A DNA stretch of 43,348 nucleotides from Verrucomicrobiota bacterium (GCA_003218475.1 QHNR01000111.1:1-43348), one strand, 5' to 3'; shown: positions 19,286 through 28,357, counted from the stretch's first letter. The notes: generated by a model not told the origin, from the letters alone. Program-made: numbers and translations.

Positions 19286-19340
19286 GTCCTAATTTGAATT
19301 ACGATTTCGCGTACCGAACGATGGCGCGATTTTATCCTTA

Positions 19341-19535
19341 TTAGTGGTCGCCTGTAGCGCGCGTGGTGCCATTGCCTGTGGTGGATTTGGATTCGCCCGT
19401 AACACCGCCGCCACCTTTGACGTCTTTTTCTGGCTCCAGGTCACGAATTTCCAAGTCACGAATTTTGGCCTTCTTAAGTCGGCGCCAAACCGAGCGGACT
19501 ACAACGATATTCGGCGATCGGTCCTCCATAACCAA
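19341..19535 (-). CDS. Short 'KDVKGG' peptide (64 aa), duplicate of 12138-12326 with different C-terminus
   Basis: 'KIRDLEIRDLEPEKDVKGGGGVTGESKSTTGNGTTRATGDH'. Confidence 0.5.
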   Translation of the reverse strand: MVMEDRSPNIVVVRSVWRRLKKAKIRDLEIRDLEPEKDVKGGGGVTGESKSTTGNGTTRATGDH

Positions 19536-20009
19536 CTATTAGTAGGAACGTTTGCTTTAGGATGTTCAACTGACACATTACTCGCAAGCGTCTTGATCGT
19601 CCACCACGCTTTGAAATCGCCCGCGTGACCGTGCGTCTCAATCACGTTGCCCGATTCATCGTACACGCGAATCACAGCGCGATGTGAAGCCGCATCCTGC
19701 ACATCATTTAGGCGTCGGGGAATCTTTTTTTGCGTGGACAAAATCGACGATTCTGGGTTAAAGTTCTTTGGCAGCGGCTGCGAGCACTCTATGGTGTCGG
19801 AGAGGCGGTTATTGAATGTGGGCCGTGCTGAAGAAGTGGACACCGCGCCAGGGGAGTCCCCGTAACCTTGGCCTCGCAGTCGCTCAACTATCAGTGCCGA
19901 TTGGAGTCCTAATTGCGTTTGGCTCGCCGTACCAGAGCCGACCGAATGGCAGCGCATCGGAAATCAGATCGACGCCGCGGCGATCTTTGCGTGGGCGGAC
20001 TTCATAAGT
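19385..20009. repeat. Segmental duplication, copy 2, with ~80 bp indel relative to copy 1
   Basis: Matches 12177-12723; extra 'ccgcatcctgcacatcatttagg...gttcttt' near 19690-19770. Confidence 0.9.
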
Positions 20010-20100
20010 CTCCATGCTCACAAACAGCTTTGATGTCCCCATAAAGACATAGGACTAAAGTCCAATATGCGCGTCTCGGGAGTACTGTTAGAGTTGGTTT

Positions 20101-20290
20101 GATTACGTCACCCGACGTCCCAACGTACTTTCTGCCGGACTTAAAGGCCGGTTGAGAGGCTTTAACCTTCGCTGAGACACCGCCTAACGCGATCTCCAGA
20201 TTCACCCGGAGCCCCGAGGCTTCCGAAATGAGGCCGCTCTTCAAAGCGCCTCCTGAAGAAGGTTCCTCGTTTCGCGCGAATTTGGAGCAG
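20101..20290 (+). ncRNA. Candidate structured RNA element, copy 1
   Basis: Noncoding element aligned along its length with 22193-22385; conserved 'TTCG[C/T]TGAGACACCG' and hairpins; located just upstream of ORF 20316. Confidence 0.45.
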
Positions 20291-20315
20291 TCAACATCTA
20301 AATGAAAGGCTGTTT

Positions 20316-20573
20316 ATGAAATTCGCTAGCCTCACCAAGTCAATAGCCGTGCCTCACCAAATCCACACCTACGCCGAACTCCGGCAACAGATTCACCACG
20401 ACCTGCGGATTCAACACCCCGAATCGGTCCAACCAAATGGCGAGTCCCCCATCTGTGATTCTTACGAGGTGCGCCTCATGGAACTGCCGATACATTCACG
20501 CCAACGGGATCCAACTAGTCTGTCGCTGATATTCATCGCGCACTTGAACAGGGAATTGGAGGGTAAACAATGA
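20316..20573 (+). CDS. Hypothetical protein
   Basis: 85 aa ORF overlapping (ATGA) the next ORF. Confidence 0.45.
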   Translation: MKFASLTKSIAVPHQIHTYAELRQQIHHDLRIQHPESVQPNGESPICDSYEVRLMELPIHSRQRDPTSLSLIFIAHLNRELEGKQ

Positions 20574-20971
20574 CGGCGATTCCAGTCCAGTTCAAAGATG
20601 AATCTGTCAAACTCGACGATGTCGAGGAGGGCAGGGTCCTGACGGCGCTCGAAGTCATGTATGAGGGCGGCTCGCTCCACGGCAAGACCGCTGATCTCCC
20701 CTCGCGCGACCTCGAGCGCGTGGTGCTTCGCGTCCACGGGCGTAATCGGCATTTCTTTCAAACCTATGAGCGCACAATCTGCGTCGATATTCGCAGCCGG
20801 CGAACGATCTTTCGCTACGCCGGCCTCACTTCTAAATCCAACAACAGCAGTTGGTGGAAGAGGCTGCTCTGCTACGACTGCCCTGCAAAGAGAAAGAGCG
20901 AAAACGCAAATGAATATCGCGTGCAGTTCGCGGCGCTTCGCATCCGCAAACTGAAGGCCATCCAAATATGA
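20570..20971 (+). CDS. Hypothetical protein
   Basis: 133 aa ORF coupled to 20316-20573. Confidence 0.45.
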   Translation: MTAIPVQFKDESVKLDDVEEGRVLTALEVMYEGGSLHGKTADLPSRDLERVVLRVHGRNRHFFQTYERTICVDIRSRRTIFRYAGLTSKSNNSSWWKRLLCYDCPAKRKSENANEYRVQFAALRIRKLKAIQI

Positions 20972-21017
20972 AATTTTTCTGCTCGCTCGTCGCCCCGCAG
21001 TTTTTTCGTCGATAGAC

Positions 21018-21614
21018 ATGAAGACGATAATGTTGATACTGGCGGCAATAGCGACGATGTCGTTTGCCATGTGCCTAGATGCACAAGGGCAACGCCTTTC
21101 CCTGCCGGAAGGTCAGGCAGACTCGCGAATACCGCTGCCTGCGCAATTTCGGGTTAGCGTGGAGGAAGGCATTATCACGCTGAGGGACATGAACAGTGGA
21201 AAAGTCGTGGGCAGGACGACCTTTGAGAGGTTGGGAGTGGTTACACCAACACAAGATAAACTCCGCCATGTGGCCCTTGATGTCACTGCGGCGGTCGTCG
21301 CTGGAAATGGGAGTAGGGAGCGCATCGTTAACCCCCTTCACAAGGTTTACACAGTCGCGGACCATAAGAAAGGCAAAGCGGCATACGCAACAAGCTTGAG
21401 CATGATGTTGCATTTGTTCTCTCGAGTGACACACAGACGAACGGTCGTTATGAGGCACTCATTGAGGACAGGCCGTGAAAGGTTCCATAGGCAGAGGCCA
21501 CGAAAACCGGCGAAGTTCGTGGCGACTGTGAAAGAGCAGCCGTCGCAAATTCAAAAGGTGAGCGCACAGCTTGAAGTGAGCAAACCGGCGCCGCAAGTGG
21601 TCCACAATCCCTAG
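21018..21614 (+). CDS. Secreted hypothetical protein
   Basis: Signal peptide-like 'MKTIMLILAAIATMSFAMCLDAQG'. Confidence 0.55.
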   Translation: MKTIMLILAAIATMSFAMCLDAQGQRLSLPEGQADSRIPLPAQFRVSVEEGIITLRDMNSGKVVGRTTFERLGVVTPTQDKLRHVALDVTAAVVAGNGSRERIVNPLHKVYTVADHKKGKAAYATSLSMMLHLFSRVTHRRTVVMRHSLRTGRERFHRQRPRKPAKFVATVKEQPSQIQKVSAQLEVSKPAPQVVHNP

Positions 21615-21700
21615 AGCTGCGGCCGCCAAACAACCAGCAGCATTTCACAATCAGCCGTCACGTTTCAGCGCGCGGCGGCTTTTTGTTTTGCCCGCTACGG

Positions 21701-21781
21701 CTCTTTGAACTCACCCGCGTGCTCGTGCGTTTCGATCACGTTGTCCGCTTCATCGTAAACGCGAATCACAGCATCATGTGA
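21701..21781 (-). repeat. Dispersed ORF family A fragment
   Basis: 'SHDAVIRVYDEADNVIETHEHAGEFKE'. Confidence 0.8.
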
Positions 21782-22079
21782 TCTTTTGCATTTTTCTCCC
21801 GGCGACAAGATCAAGAATTGCTCGGCGCAATTTCTCGCGGTCTGCTGGATTGTCCGCGTCGAGTTTAAGGTTCATCGCCTCCGCCACGGTTTTAGCGTAA
21901 GCAATGCCCTGCTGCTCGACCAATCGCTCCCAGCGTTCATCGGCCATAACCTCGATAAGATTGGAGACGGAACGCTTCTCTAAAGAGGCCATTTGTCCCA
22001 GTTTGTTCCGTTGCTCCTCACGCACCGTCAGGTTGAGCTTCGGTTTGTTCTTGTTCTTCTTGGATTTTGCCACTCCCAC
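21774..22079 (-). CDS. Ribbon-helix-helix-like DNA-binding protein
   Basis: Basic N-terminus, 'LNLTVREEQRNKLGQMASLEKRSVSNLIEVMADERWERL'. Confidence 0.6.
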   Translation of the reverse strand: MGVAKSKKNKNKPKLNLTVREEQRNKLGQMASLEKRSVSNLIEVMADERWERLVEQQGIAYAKTVAEAMNLKLDADNPADREKLRRAILDLVAGRKMQKIT

Positions 22080-22192
22080 GTAAATCGCTCCTCCGATCTC
22101 AAGCGGACAGGGTCTTATAGGCTAAAAAACGTCAGTCGTAAAATGTGTTCTTGAGATGCGTCATATCTCCATATAAAAGGCGTATCCAATAA

Positions 22193-22385
22193 GATTTCGT
22201 CATCCGACAGTTTCACCTGATCTTCGGCACGGCTGAATAAGCCGCAGGGGCTGGACGTTCGTTGAGACACCGTTTAGCGCGATCCCCGAGATCCAACTGG
22301 AGCCCCTGAGTCAGCCAAAGCGACGCCGCTTCTTCCAAGCGCCTCGTGAGGATGGTTCCTGGTTCCGCACGGAACTGGATTGCAG
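22193..22385 (+). ncRNA. Candidate structured RNA element, copy 2
   Basis: As copy 1; perfect hairpins CGGCT-GAATA-AGCCG and GTTCC-GCAC-GGAAC; upstream of PT-tailed secreted gene. Confidence 0.45.
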
Positions 22386-22413
22386 TAGTTCAACAACCCA
22401 ACCTCAACAAAAA

Positions 22414-23589
22414 ATGCAAAAGCAAGCTAACTCATCTATTAAGCCCATTTACTTTGGAACGCATTGATCCTGGTTTCACTTGTCGCCGTCAGCGCGATTC
22501 CATTCACGCTCGCGCAGCGAAGTAGCATGAAGCAAAGCGCGCAGTTCCAAAAGGCGCTCCCGAGCCAATCCCAAACTTTCACCTTGCCTGGCAGCAGTCT
22601 CGCGCCCGATATGACGGCGTGGAGTCACGCCGGTCCAGCGACTCCAACGCCAACGTGCATACCAAGTCAGTTCCACGTGCTCATCGTCTACAGCGATACC
22701 CTCGCGCCTACCCAATTGCAAAGCCAGATACTGGCCGAGCCAGGGGGTTGCGATAGTTGACCTGTTCGATGCAACCAGCGGTACGCCCACCCTGGGACAA
22801 CTCCAGCAATACCAGATTGTGGTGCCACTCAGCAATATTGCCTCCTCCGGGTTCCAGGATGCGACTACGCTTGGCAACAACTTGGCCGACTACGTGGATG
22901 GCGGTGGCGTGGTGGTCCAGCATGGGTTTACCTTTTACGGCCCGTTCCCGCAGGCAATCAACGGCCGATGGGTGACCGGTAACTACAACCCGTATAACTA
23001 CTCGACGAACTTCCTAGATTTCGGCTTCACCCTGGGGACATTCAACGCGGGGCACCCCCTCATGGCTGGCGTCACCACCCTCCACGCCGGCTTCGCAGAG
23101 AACCTAACGCTTGCTGCTGGAGCGACAGAGGTGGCGCAGACCAACGTCGCCACCTCGCTGGTGGCGTTCCGGCCGGTCAGCGGCGGGCACACCACTGTGG
23201 GTGTCACCGCCTACCTCGGGGTAACCTCGTCCGGGAGCGGAGATTGGGGCAAGGTGATAGCGAACGCCGGCAGGTGGCTGATTGGCGACCCCTGCCCATC
23301 GCCCACGCCGACTCCGACAGCGACAGCCATAGCTACATTCACGCCGACACCGACTGCAACGGCGACCGCCACAGCTACGCTTACATTCACGCCTACACCA
23401 ACTCCAACAGCGACATTCACGCCGACGCCTACAGCTACATTTACCCCGACGCCAACGGCTACGTTTACTCCAACGCCAACAGCGACGGCAACAGCAACGC
23501 CAACGGCAACCTCAACACCTACCCCAACAATTGCACCAAGACCTACACCGACGCCCAGGCCGCGCCCGACTCCCCCGCCTCGGCCATGA
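22414..23589 (+). pseudogene. Secreted protein with PT-rich C-terminal tail, interrupted by one or two frameshifts
   Basis: Frame 22464 '...LAEPGGCDS*' resumes one base off as 'VAIVDLFDATSGTPTLGQLQQYQIVVPLSNIASSG...' ; tail 'TPTPTATFTPTPT...APRPTPTPRPRPTPPPRP*'. Confidence 0.7.
23300..23586 (+). repeat. Tandem PT/AT-codon repeat tract
   Basis: Degenerate 'acnccnacnccnacngcnac' codon repeats. Confidence 0.9.
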
Positions 23590-23714
23590 CCCTGATTCCC
23601 AAGTGACCAGTGATTAGTGCTCGGTGATCAGTTGGGATGACGCGTGTAATGCTCACGGCTCCTTGAAATCGCCGCGATGCTCGTGCGTCTCGATCACGTT
23701 GCCAGCGGCATCGT

Positions 23715-24302
23715 CTATGTTCTTCGCCGGGCGTATTGAAAAAATATGTTGGGCCACGACGACGTCGGCACCGTCCAGTGAACCCTCAAAGCTTGCTGGA
23801 AATCATTAGGCCGGCCTTCCCAAGATGTCGTACCGCTATTGGCAATATTTATTGGCGATGACTTTGGATTTTTTGTAGCCACGAGGCTGGTACCCTGCTT
23901 AGTGCCAGGCGTTAGAATTCGCACCGTCATGAAATGTGGATGCGCTTTTGCCCAGGAGAGCGCCTTCTGTTTGGTATCAAAAAAACGATCGATAACGATT
24001 GCGTTGCGCTCAGCCACAGTCCGTCCGCACGAGCGCGCGGCTTTGCGATAGACCACATCCGGTCCACTGTCTACGGCCACACACGTCGCATCAGGAAAGA
24101 CAACTTTACTGCCATACGGAATTTTCTTTGGATCGACAGCGCAATGCCTTTCGCGCAGCCGTACGCCATTCCAGGCTGCATTCGCCCCTGACCGTTCTCC
24201 AGGCCAGTAAACCGTGACACGCGCGAGTGCCGAATGCTCGCCGGCAAAGGCTTGGCACGCAAAAAGCGAGATGAACCAAGCTGCCGTAATTAGCCGTTTC
24301 AT
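23715..24302 (-). CDS. Secreted 3D-domain (double-psi beta-barrel) protein
   Basis: Signal peptide; 'CAVDPKKIPYGSKVVFPDATCVAVDSGPDVVYRKAAR...IVIDRFFDTKQKALSWAKAHPHFMTVRIL'. Confidence 0.65.
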   Translation of the reverse strand: MKRLITAAWFISLFACQAFAGEHSALARVTVYWPGERSGANAAWNGVRLRERHCAVDPKKIPYGSKVVFPDATCVAVDSGPDVVYRKAARSCGRTVAERNAIVIDRFFDTKQKALSWAKAHPHFMTVRILTPGTKQGTSLVATKNPKSSPINIANSGTTSWEGRPNDFQQALRVHWTVPTSSWPNIFFQYARRRT

Positions 24303-24466
24303 GCCCTTCGCCGATTGCCCCCCTGCCGCTGTAAGTTCGCAGGAAATGGATCAGGGAAAAATGTGGGCAATCGCCTCTATATAAACTTCGGAATTGCGTC
24401 GCGTTTTGGTCCCCTTGTTGCCATTTGTGGAGCGAAACAAAAGCAACTGTCTGGTGAGTAATGAAT

Positions 24467-24652
24467 AATCGCTGACAATCTCAGTAAGGCCGATGGAGTC
24501 GGCACTGCGTCTCAGCGATTGATTCCAACGAGCGAACGATCTGGATTGCAGACGCACATCGCGATAACGGGAAGCGTTTCGTTGTGCACGCGAATGAAAA
24601 GCTAACGGCTTTTCTGAAACTTGAATCGGTGATTCGAGCAGTCAGTCCATAA
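24467..24652 (+). pseudogene. 'MKxWxIIADNLSK' small-ORF family, degraded copy
   Basis: 'IIADNLSKADG...' and shifted-frame 'RTIWIADAHRDNGKRFVVHANEKLTAFLKLESVIRA'. Confidence 0.6.
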
Positions 24653-24707
24653 AATCAATTCTGCTCCTCGCACCGGCCAGCGGTTGGCTGGAACGATTGG
24701 TTAGGTC

Positions 24708-25298
24708 TCATGGTGCATATTCACCAACACTATTGTCCGTGAATACAAGCTTCGACACGACCAACGTGGCTTTGACGTCTTCTTTCTTCATCTGCGCGAG
24801 ACGGGCCTGCTCTGGCATCAACTGGTTGATAGGATACTGGCCAGTGGCCGTGATGCTCTGTCCGGCCGGAATAAGATGATCTGGATTGACCTTAATGTCG
24901 TAGATGTGCGAGCCGAGTAAGTCTGCGAACTGGACTGTGGCGTCGATAAACTTAATGTCTTTGTCTGAGTTGTTCTTTAGCGTCAGAGAAATCTCGTACT
25001 TGTAATAGGAGTCTTCTCCGCGAACAAGACGAGCGTCCCACGCTACAAGTTCAAGGGGCGATTTGGTCGCTAAGGCTGGCGTTGGTGACGCGGCGTTCAG
25101 GGGCGATGAAAGCGGCGAAGCCTTCTCAAGTGTGGTTACGCGCTTTTCGAGATCGCTGAGCCGCTTCTCGACGCTTTGGTCTTGCTGCTGGCCGCACACT
25201 GTTGTGCAGACTGCTAGAATAACGCTGGATGCAAGCAGCGGGGATTTCATGCGCGCGAGCGTGAGCCTAACTATGATTGGACGAATCTTCGTAAGCAA
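24708..25298 (-). CDS. Secreted/periplasmic coiled-coil hypothetical protein
   Basis: Signal peptide region, 'VEKRLSDLEKRVTTLEK' coiled coil, Ig-like 'YYKYEISLTLKNNSDKDIKFIDATVQFADLLGSHIYDIKV'. Confidence 0.6.
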   Translation of the reverse strand: MLTKIRPIIVRLTLARMKSPLLASSVILAVCTTVCGQQQDQSVEKRLSDLEKRVTTLEKASPLSSPLNAASPTPALATKSPLELVAWDARLVRGEDSYYKYEISLTLKNNSDKDIKFIDATVQFADLLGSHIYDIKVNPDHLIPAGQSITATGQYPINQLMPEQARLAQMKKEDVKATLVVSKLVFTDNSVGEYAP

Positions 25299-25379
25299 GT
25301 CACGATTTCTTCGCCTAATTCATGATTGCCAATTAATTGGAGCAAAACATGACAGCGGCGACATGACTGCGCGTCACGC

Positions 25380-25634
25380 TCACCGCTCCTTGAACTCGCC
25401 CGCGTGCTCGTGCGTCTCGATCGCATTGCCCGCGTCATCGTAAACGCGAATCACAGCATCGTGTGAGCGACTGTGAAACTTGGCGTAGTCGATTGCGCTC
25501 GCGACTGCGTTTGGCTCGCCGTACCAAAGCCCGCCGAATGGCAGCGCATCGGAAATCAGATCGACCCCACGATGATCTTTGCGCGGGTGGACCGGGGTCG
25601 GATAAAGAAACGAGCCAATGAGCGCCTCAATCAA
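25380..25634 (-). CDS. Dispersed ORF family A, most complete copy
   Basis: 'RKDHRGVDLISDALPFGGLWYGEPNAVASAIDYAKFHSRSHDAVIRVYDDAGNAIETHEHAGEFKER*'. Confidence 0.6.
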   Translation of the reverse strand: MIEALIGSFLYPTPVHPRKDHRGVDLISDALPFGGLWYGEPNAVASAIDYAKFHSRSHDAVIRVYDDAGNAIETHEHAGEFKER

Positions 25635-25904
25635 TGACCGACATGGAAGAACGCTTTGCCGGTAACAGTGATGACGGGAGCTTGATTAAGTGTCAGTTTC
25701 CTAGGGGCGCTGGCCCAAGTTCGCCACGGCGAATCTGTTTCGCCTGCGGACGAATTCATCCGTGTGTGCGGACCTACGGCAGACTCACATGAGACAGCCC
25801 CTTAGCGTTAAACGCGTACCCTCGCAACCCATGCCCTTAAGGCAGGGAGCTTGCAAGGCTTTTGCTTGCGAGTTCCCGCATAAGAACGTCTTTGGGCTTT
25901 ACCG

Positions 25905-28238
25905 TTACGGACGAGGCGGCGGGGTCGGGCGAGGCCTCGGCGTCGGCGTTGGCCTGGGTGGGATCGTCGGCGTGGGCGTGGGGGTTGCTGTTGCTGTAGC
26001 TGTCGGTGTTACAGTCGCTGTTGCTGTTGCTGTTGCTGTCGCCGTCGCCGTGGCTGTTGCTGTGGGAGTAGGCGTGGGCGTGAACGTAGCCGTCGCCGTT
26101 GCTGTTGGTGTTGGTGTCGGAGTGAAGGTAGCTGTAGCTGTTGCTGTTGCTGTTGCTGTGGCCGTAGGCGTGGCTGTGGCCGTCGGCGTAGGCGTAGGCG
26201 TGCCGCATGGACCCGTATACACCGCCCGGTCGACTCCAATATAATCCGCGTGTGTTCCGTTCGGCCCGGCGTTCTCCACAAAATAGCGGAACGCAAGCCG
26301 GCCGGTGGTTGCCGCTGGAACACCGCTGATGGTCACGGTGAAGAGGGTCCAAACGTGCGGATACTGGTCGTCATAGGTCGGATTGATGTCGAGTAACAAG
26401 TTAGTGAAGTCGCCAACGTCGGTCGAGGTTGTCCCTACGTTGGTGCTCGAGCCGTTGGTGCTCATACGCACTTGGAGCCGGTCGGGGAAGAGTGGGGTAG
26501 TCCGCGTGTAGAAGGTGAGCACGGAGCCGTTCACCAGATTTACCACAGGTGTCAACAACCAGTTGCTAATGGTTCCAACGTCCGCGGTGTCATTGAAATT
26601 GGCCGCAATATAGGCAGTGGGCGCCCCATCAAACGCTGGGAACACGGCATTATTTCCCTGGAACCAGTTGGTTACACCCAACGGTTCGCTATGGTTAATC
26701 ATGAACCACCCAGGCAGGTTCGTAATATCGTCGAAGCCTTCGTTGATAGGCGAACAAGAGAGCATGAGTGGGTTCGTGTACAGGTCAAACTGGTGCAACG
26801 TGCCATTCGGGTTCGTGCCATCGCAGTTCGCGTTGTCCGCCCATAGCGTGTAGAGCTTGCCCATGAGTGCGGACAGACCAACGTAGTCACCAAAGTCGAT
26901 GCCGTTGCCCGACGCCGTCGCGTTCGAGAACCCGCCGCTCAAGCGCTGGTTTGGCGCCCAGGTCGCGCCGCCGTCAGTGCTGAAGGTGCCGTAGTATTCC
27001 GCATCGTCGTTAGGAATCATGTTTGTCCCGTTCACGCCGTCGTCATTGCGGCAATCGTGAAAGCCCACTGCCACCGTGCCGGTTGTGGGATCGAGCGCGA
27101 CGTACGGCAAAAACTGGCTCCGCGTGGTCGCGTCGTCGTTCACGCGCACCCGCGCGCTCCAGGTCGCGCCGTCATCACTCGACGTGCGCATGAAAATGTC
27201 GGTGTCGTTGTTCTCGGCGACCGTCTCGTCGGTGTACACCAGGTAGATGCGGTTGTTGAACGGCCCACCGGTCGCGTCCCATACTACCCCGGCCTCAGCG
27301 TCGATCGAGCGTTCGCTCTGCGCCGGGATAAAGTCGAAGCCGCCCACATTAGTGTCCGAAACGGTGACGCGCGGGCCGAAACCGCCCGCTCCCAAACCGT
27401 CCGCGTCTACATTGGCGTAGATCGTCGACGGACCCTCGTCACCATACGGGTTCTGATAGGTCACGATGACCTTGCCGCCACCCGGGCCAGGCCCGACGGC
27501 AATACCTCCGAAGCTGCCAGTCGCTGACGGGATCGCCTGTTGTGCGTTGAAGGGTCCCCAAACACCGAGACCCGTCACTGGCGCCCCACGCGCCACCATA
27601 CTTCCGTTCTGGTTCCAGTCGACCCACACGCTGCCGTTGCCCACAGCGATCGAGGGTTGGTCAATGGGGCCGGTGCCCGCGGTTACCGGTGCACTGAATG
27701 TCACGCCGCCGTCAGTGCTCAAAATCACGTTGATGTGGTTGAGTGTGTTGTTGATGTAGACCAGGAAGAGGTTGCCGAAGGTATCCCAGGCCGCCTGTCC
27801 GTCACAGCACGCCACACCCGTGGCAATCGTGCCGCGCGTCCAGGTCGCGCCGGCATCTGTTGAGTACGCGCGGAAGATGCTGGCTGTGCCGGGGTTGTTC
27901 GAGGTGGCTACGAGGTTGTTTGTGTTGGTCGGGTTGACGTTCACGAAACTCTCAGCCTGGTTGCCGGCCGTGGCGCTGACGTTTACCACCGGCTCCAGGC
28001 AGGTCAGCGGTGTGAACAGATCGATCGGCTTCACTGCACGCTCTTTGGGCTTTATACATTTACGTGGAAGTTCGGGTACATTAATGCCCTCGGTCGCCGC
28101 CAGCACCTGCGCGTGCAAGGTGGATATGGTAGGCGTGAGGAACGCGAAAACGGTGGCAAGCATAGTCAGGCGGAGGCGTGTGTTCATATGTGTGTTCTTG
28201 TTGATGCGGCGAGTAGATGGATGGAAGAGAACTCGCAA
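25905..28238 (-). CDS. Secreted BNR/sialidase-like beta-propeller protein with C-terminal jelly-roll region and PT-rich tail; start probably 28187
   Basis: 'MNTRLRLTMLATVFAFLTPTISTLHAQ'; repeated 'STDGGVTFS', 'SSDDGATWS', 'STDGGATWA' Asp-box motifs; PT tail ending PRPTPTPRPRPTPPPRP. Confidence 0.8.
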   Translation of the reverse strand: MRVLFHPSTRRINKNTHMNTRLRLTMLATVFAFLTPTISTLHAQVLAATEGINVPELPRKCIKPKERAVKPIDLFTPLTCLEPVVNVSATAGNQAESFVNVNPTNTNNLVATSNNPGTASIFRAYSTDAGATWTRGTIATGVACCDGQAAWDTFGNLFLVYINNTLNHINVILSTDGGVTFSAPVTAGTGPIDQPSIAVGNGSVWVDWNQNGSMVARGAPVTGLGVWGPFNAQQAIPSATGSFGGIAVGPGPGGGKVIVTYQNPYGDEGPSTIYANVDADGLGAGGFGPRVTVSDTNVGGFDFIPAQSERSIDAEAGVVWDATGGPFNNRIYLVYTDETVAENNDTDIFMRTSSDDGATWSARVRVNDDATTRSQFLPYVALDPTTGTVAVGFHDCRNDDGVNGTNMIPNDDAEYYGTFSTDGGATWAPNQRLSGGFSNATASGNGIDFGDYVGLSALMGKLYTLWADNANCDGTNPNGTLHQFDLYTNPLMLSCSPINEGFDDITNLPGWFMINHSEPLGVTNWFQGNNAVFPAFDGAPTAYIAANFNDTADVGTISNWLLTPVVNLVNGSVLTFYTRTTPLFPDRLQVRMSTNGSSTNVGTTSTDVGDFTNLLLDINPTYDDQYPHVWTLFTVTISGVPAATTGRLAFRYFVENAGPNGTHADYIGVDRAVYTGPCGTPTPTPTATATPTATATATATATATFTPTPTPTATATATFTPTPTPTATATATATATATATATVTPTATATATPTPTPTIPPRPTPTPRPRPTPPPRP
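25912..26204 (-). repeat. Tandem PT/AT-codon repeat tract
   Basis: Degenerate tandem codon repeats encoding the PT tail. Confidence 0.9.
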
Positions 28239-28357
28239 GCGACGTGATTTTTGAATGATTTGGAAACGGATGTCGAGCCTTATTTTTGTAACTTCAGCGT
28301 ACTGAGTCTCTCCGATTGACCGGAGCTAGAAAAAAGGGATCGTGATCCTGATTCCGT

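Noticed and set aside
10333-19535. Complete RiPP biosynthetic gene cluster around the KDVKGG peptides
   Set aside because: No maturation enzyme, peptidase or ABC transporter ORF is recognisable in the island; only a precursor-like motif can be supported.
21774-22079. Toxin-antitoxin pair based on the RHH-like protein
   Set aside because: No adjacent ORF resembles a toxin; the neighbouring minus-strand sequence is a family A repeat fragment.
20165-22290. TPP riboswitch suggested by 'CTGAGACACC'
   Set aside because: The rest of the TPP aptamer core is absent in both copies, so only a generic structured-RNA candidate is proposed.
23300-26204. Tandem repeats as CRISPR arrays
   Set aside because: Continuous degenerate codon repeats with no spacer/repeat periodicity and no cas genes; no CRISPR array seen in the window.
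26009-26323. Gln/Arg-rich ORF (QQQQQQQLQLP...) as a polyQ protein
   Set aside because: Alternate-frame shadow of the PT-codon tandem repeat of the sialidase-like gene; the Gly/Val ORF at 25762 and the ORF at 23244 are equivalent shadows.
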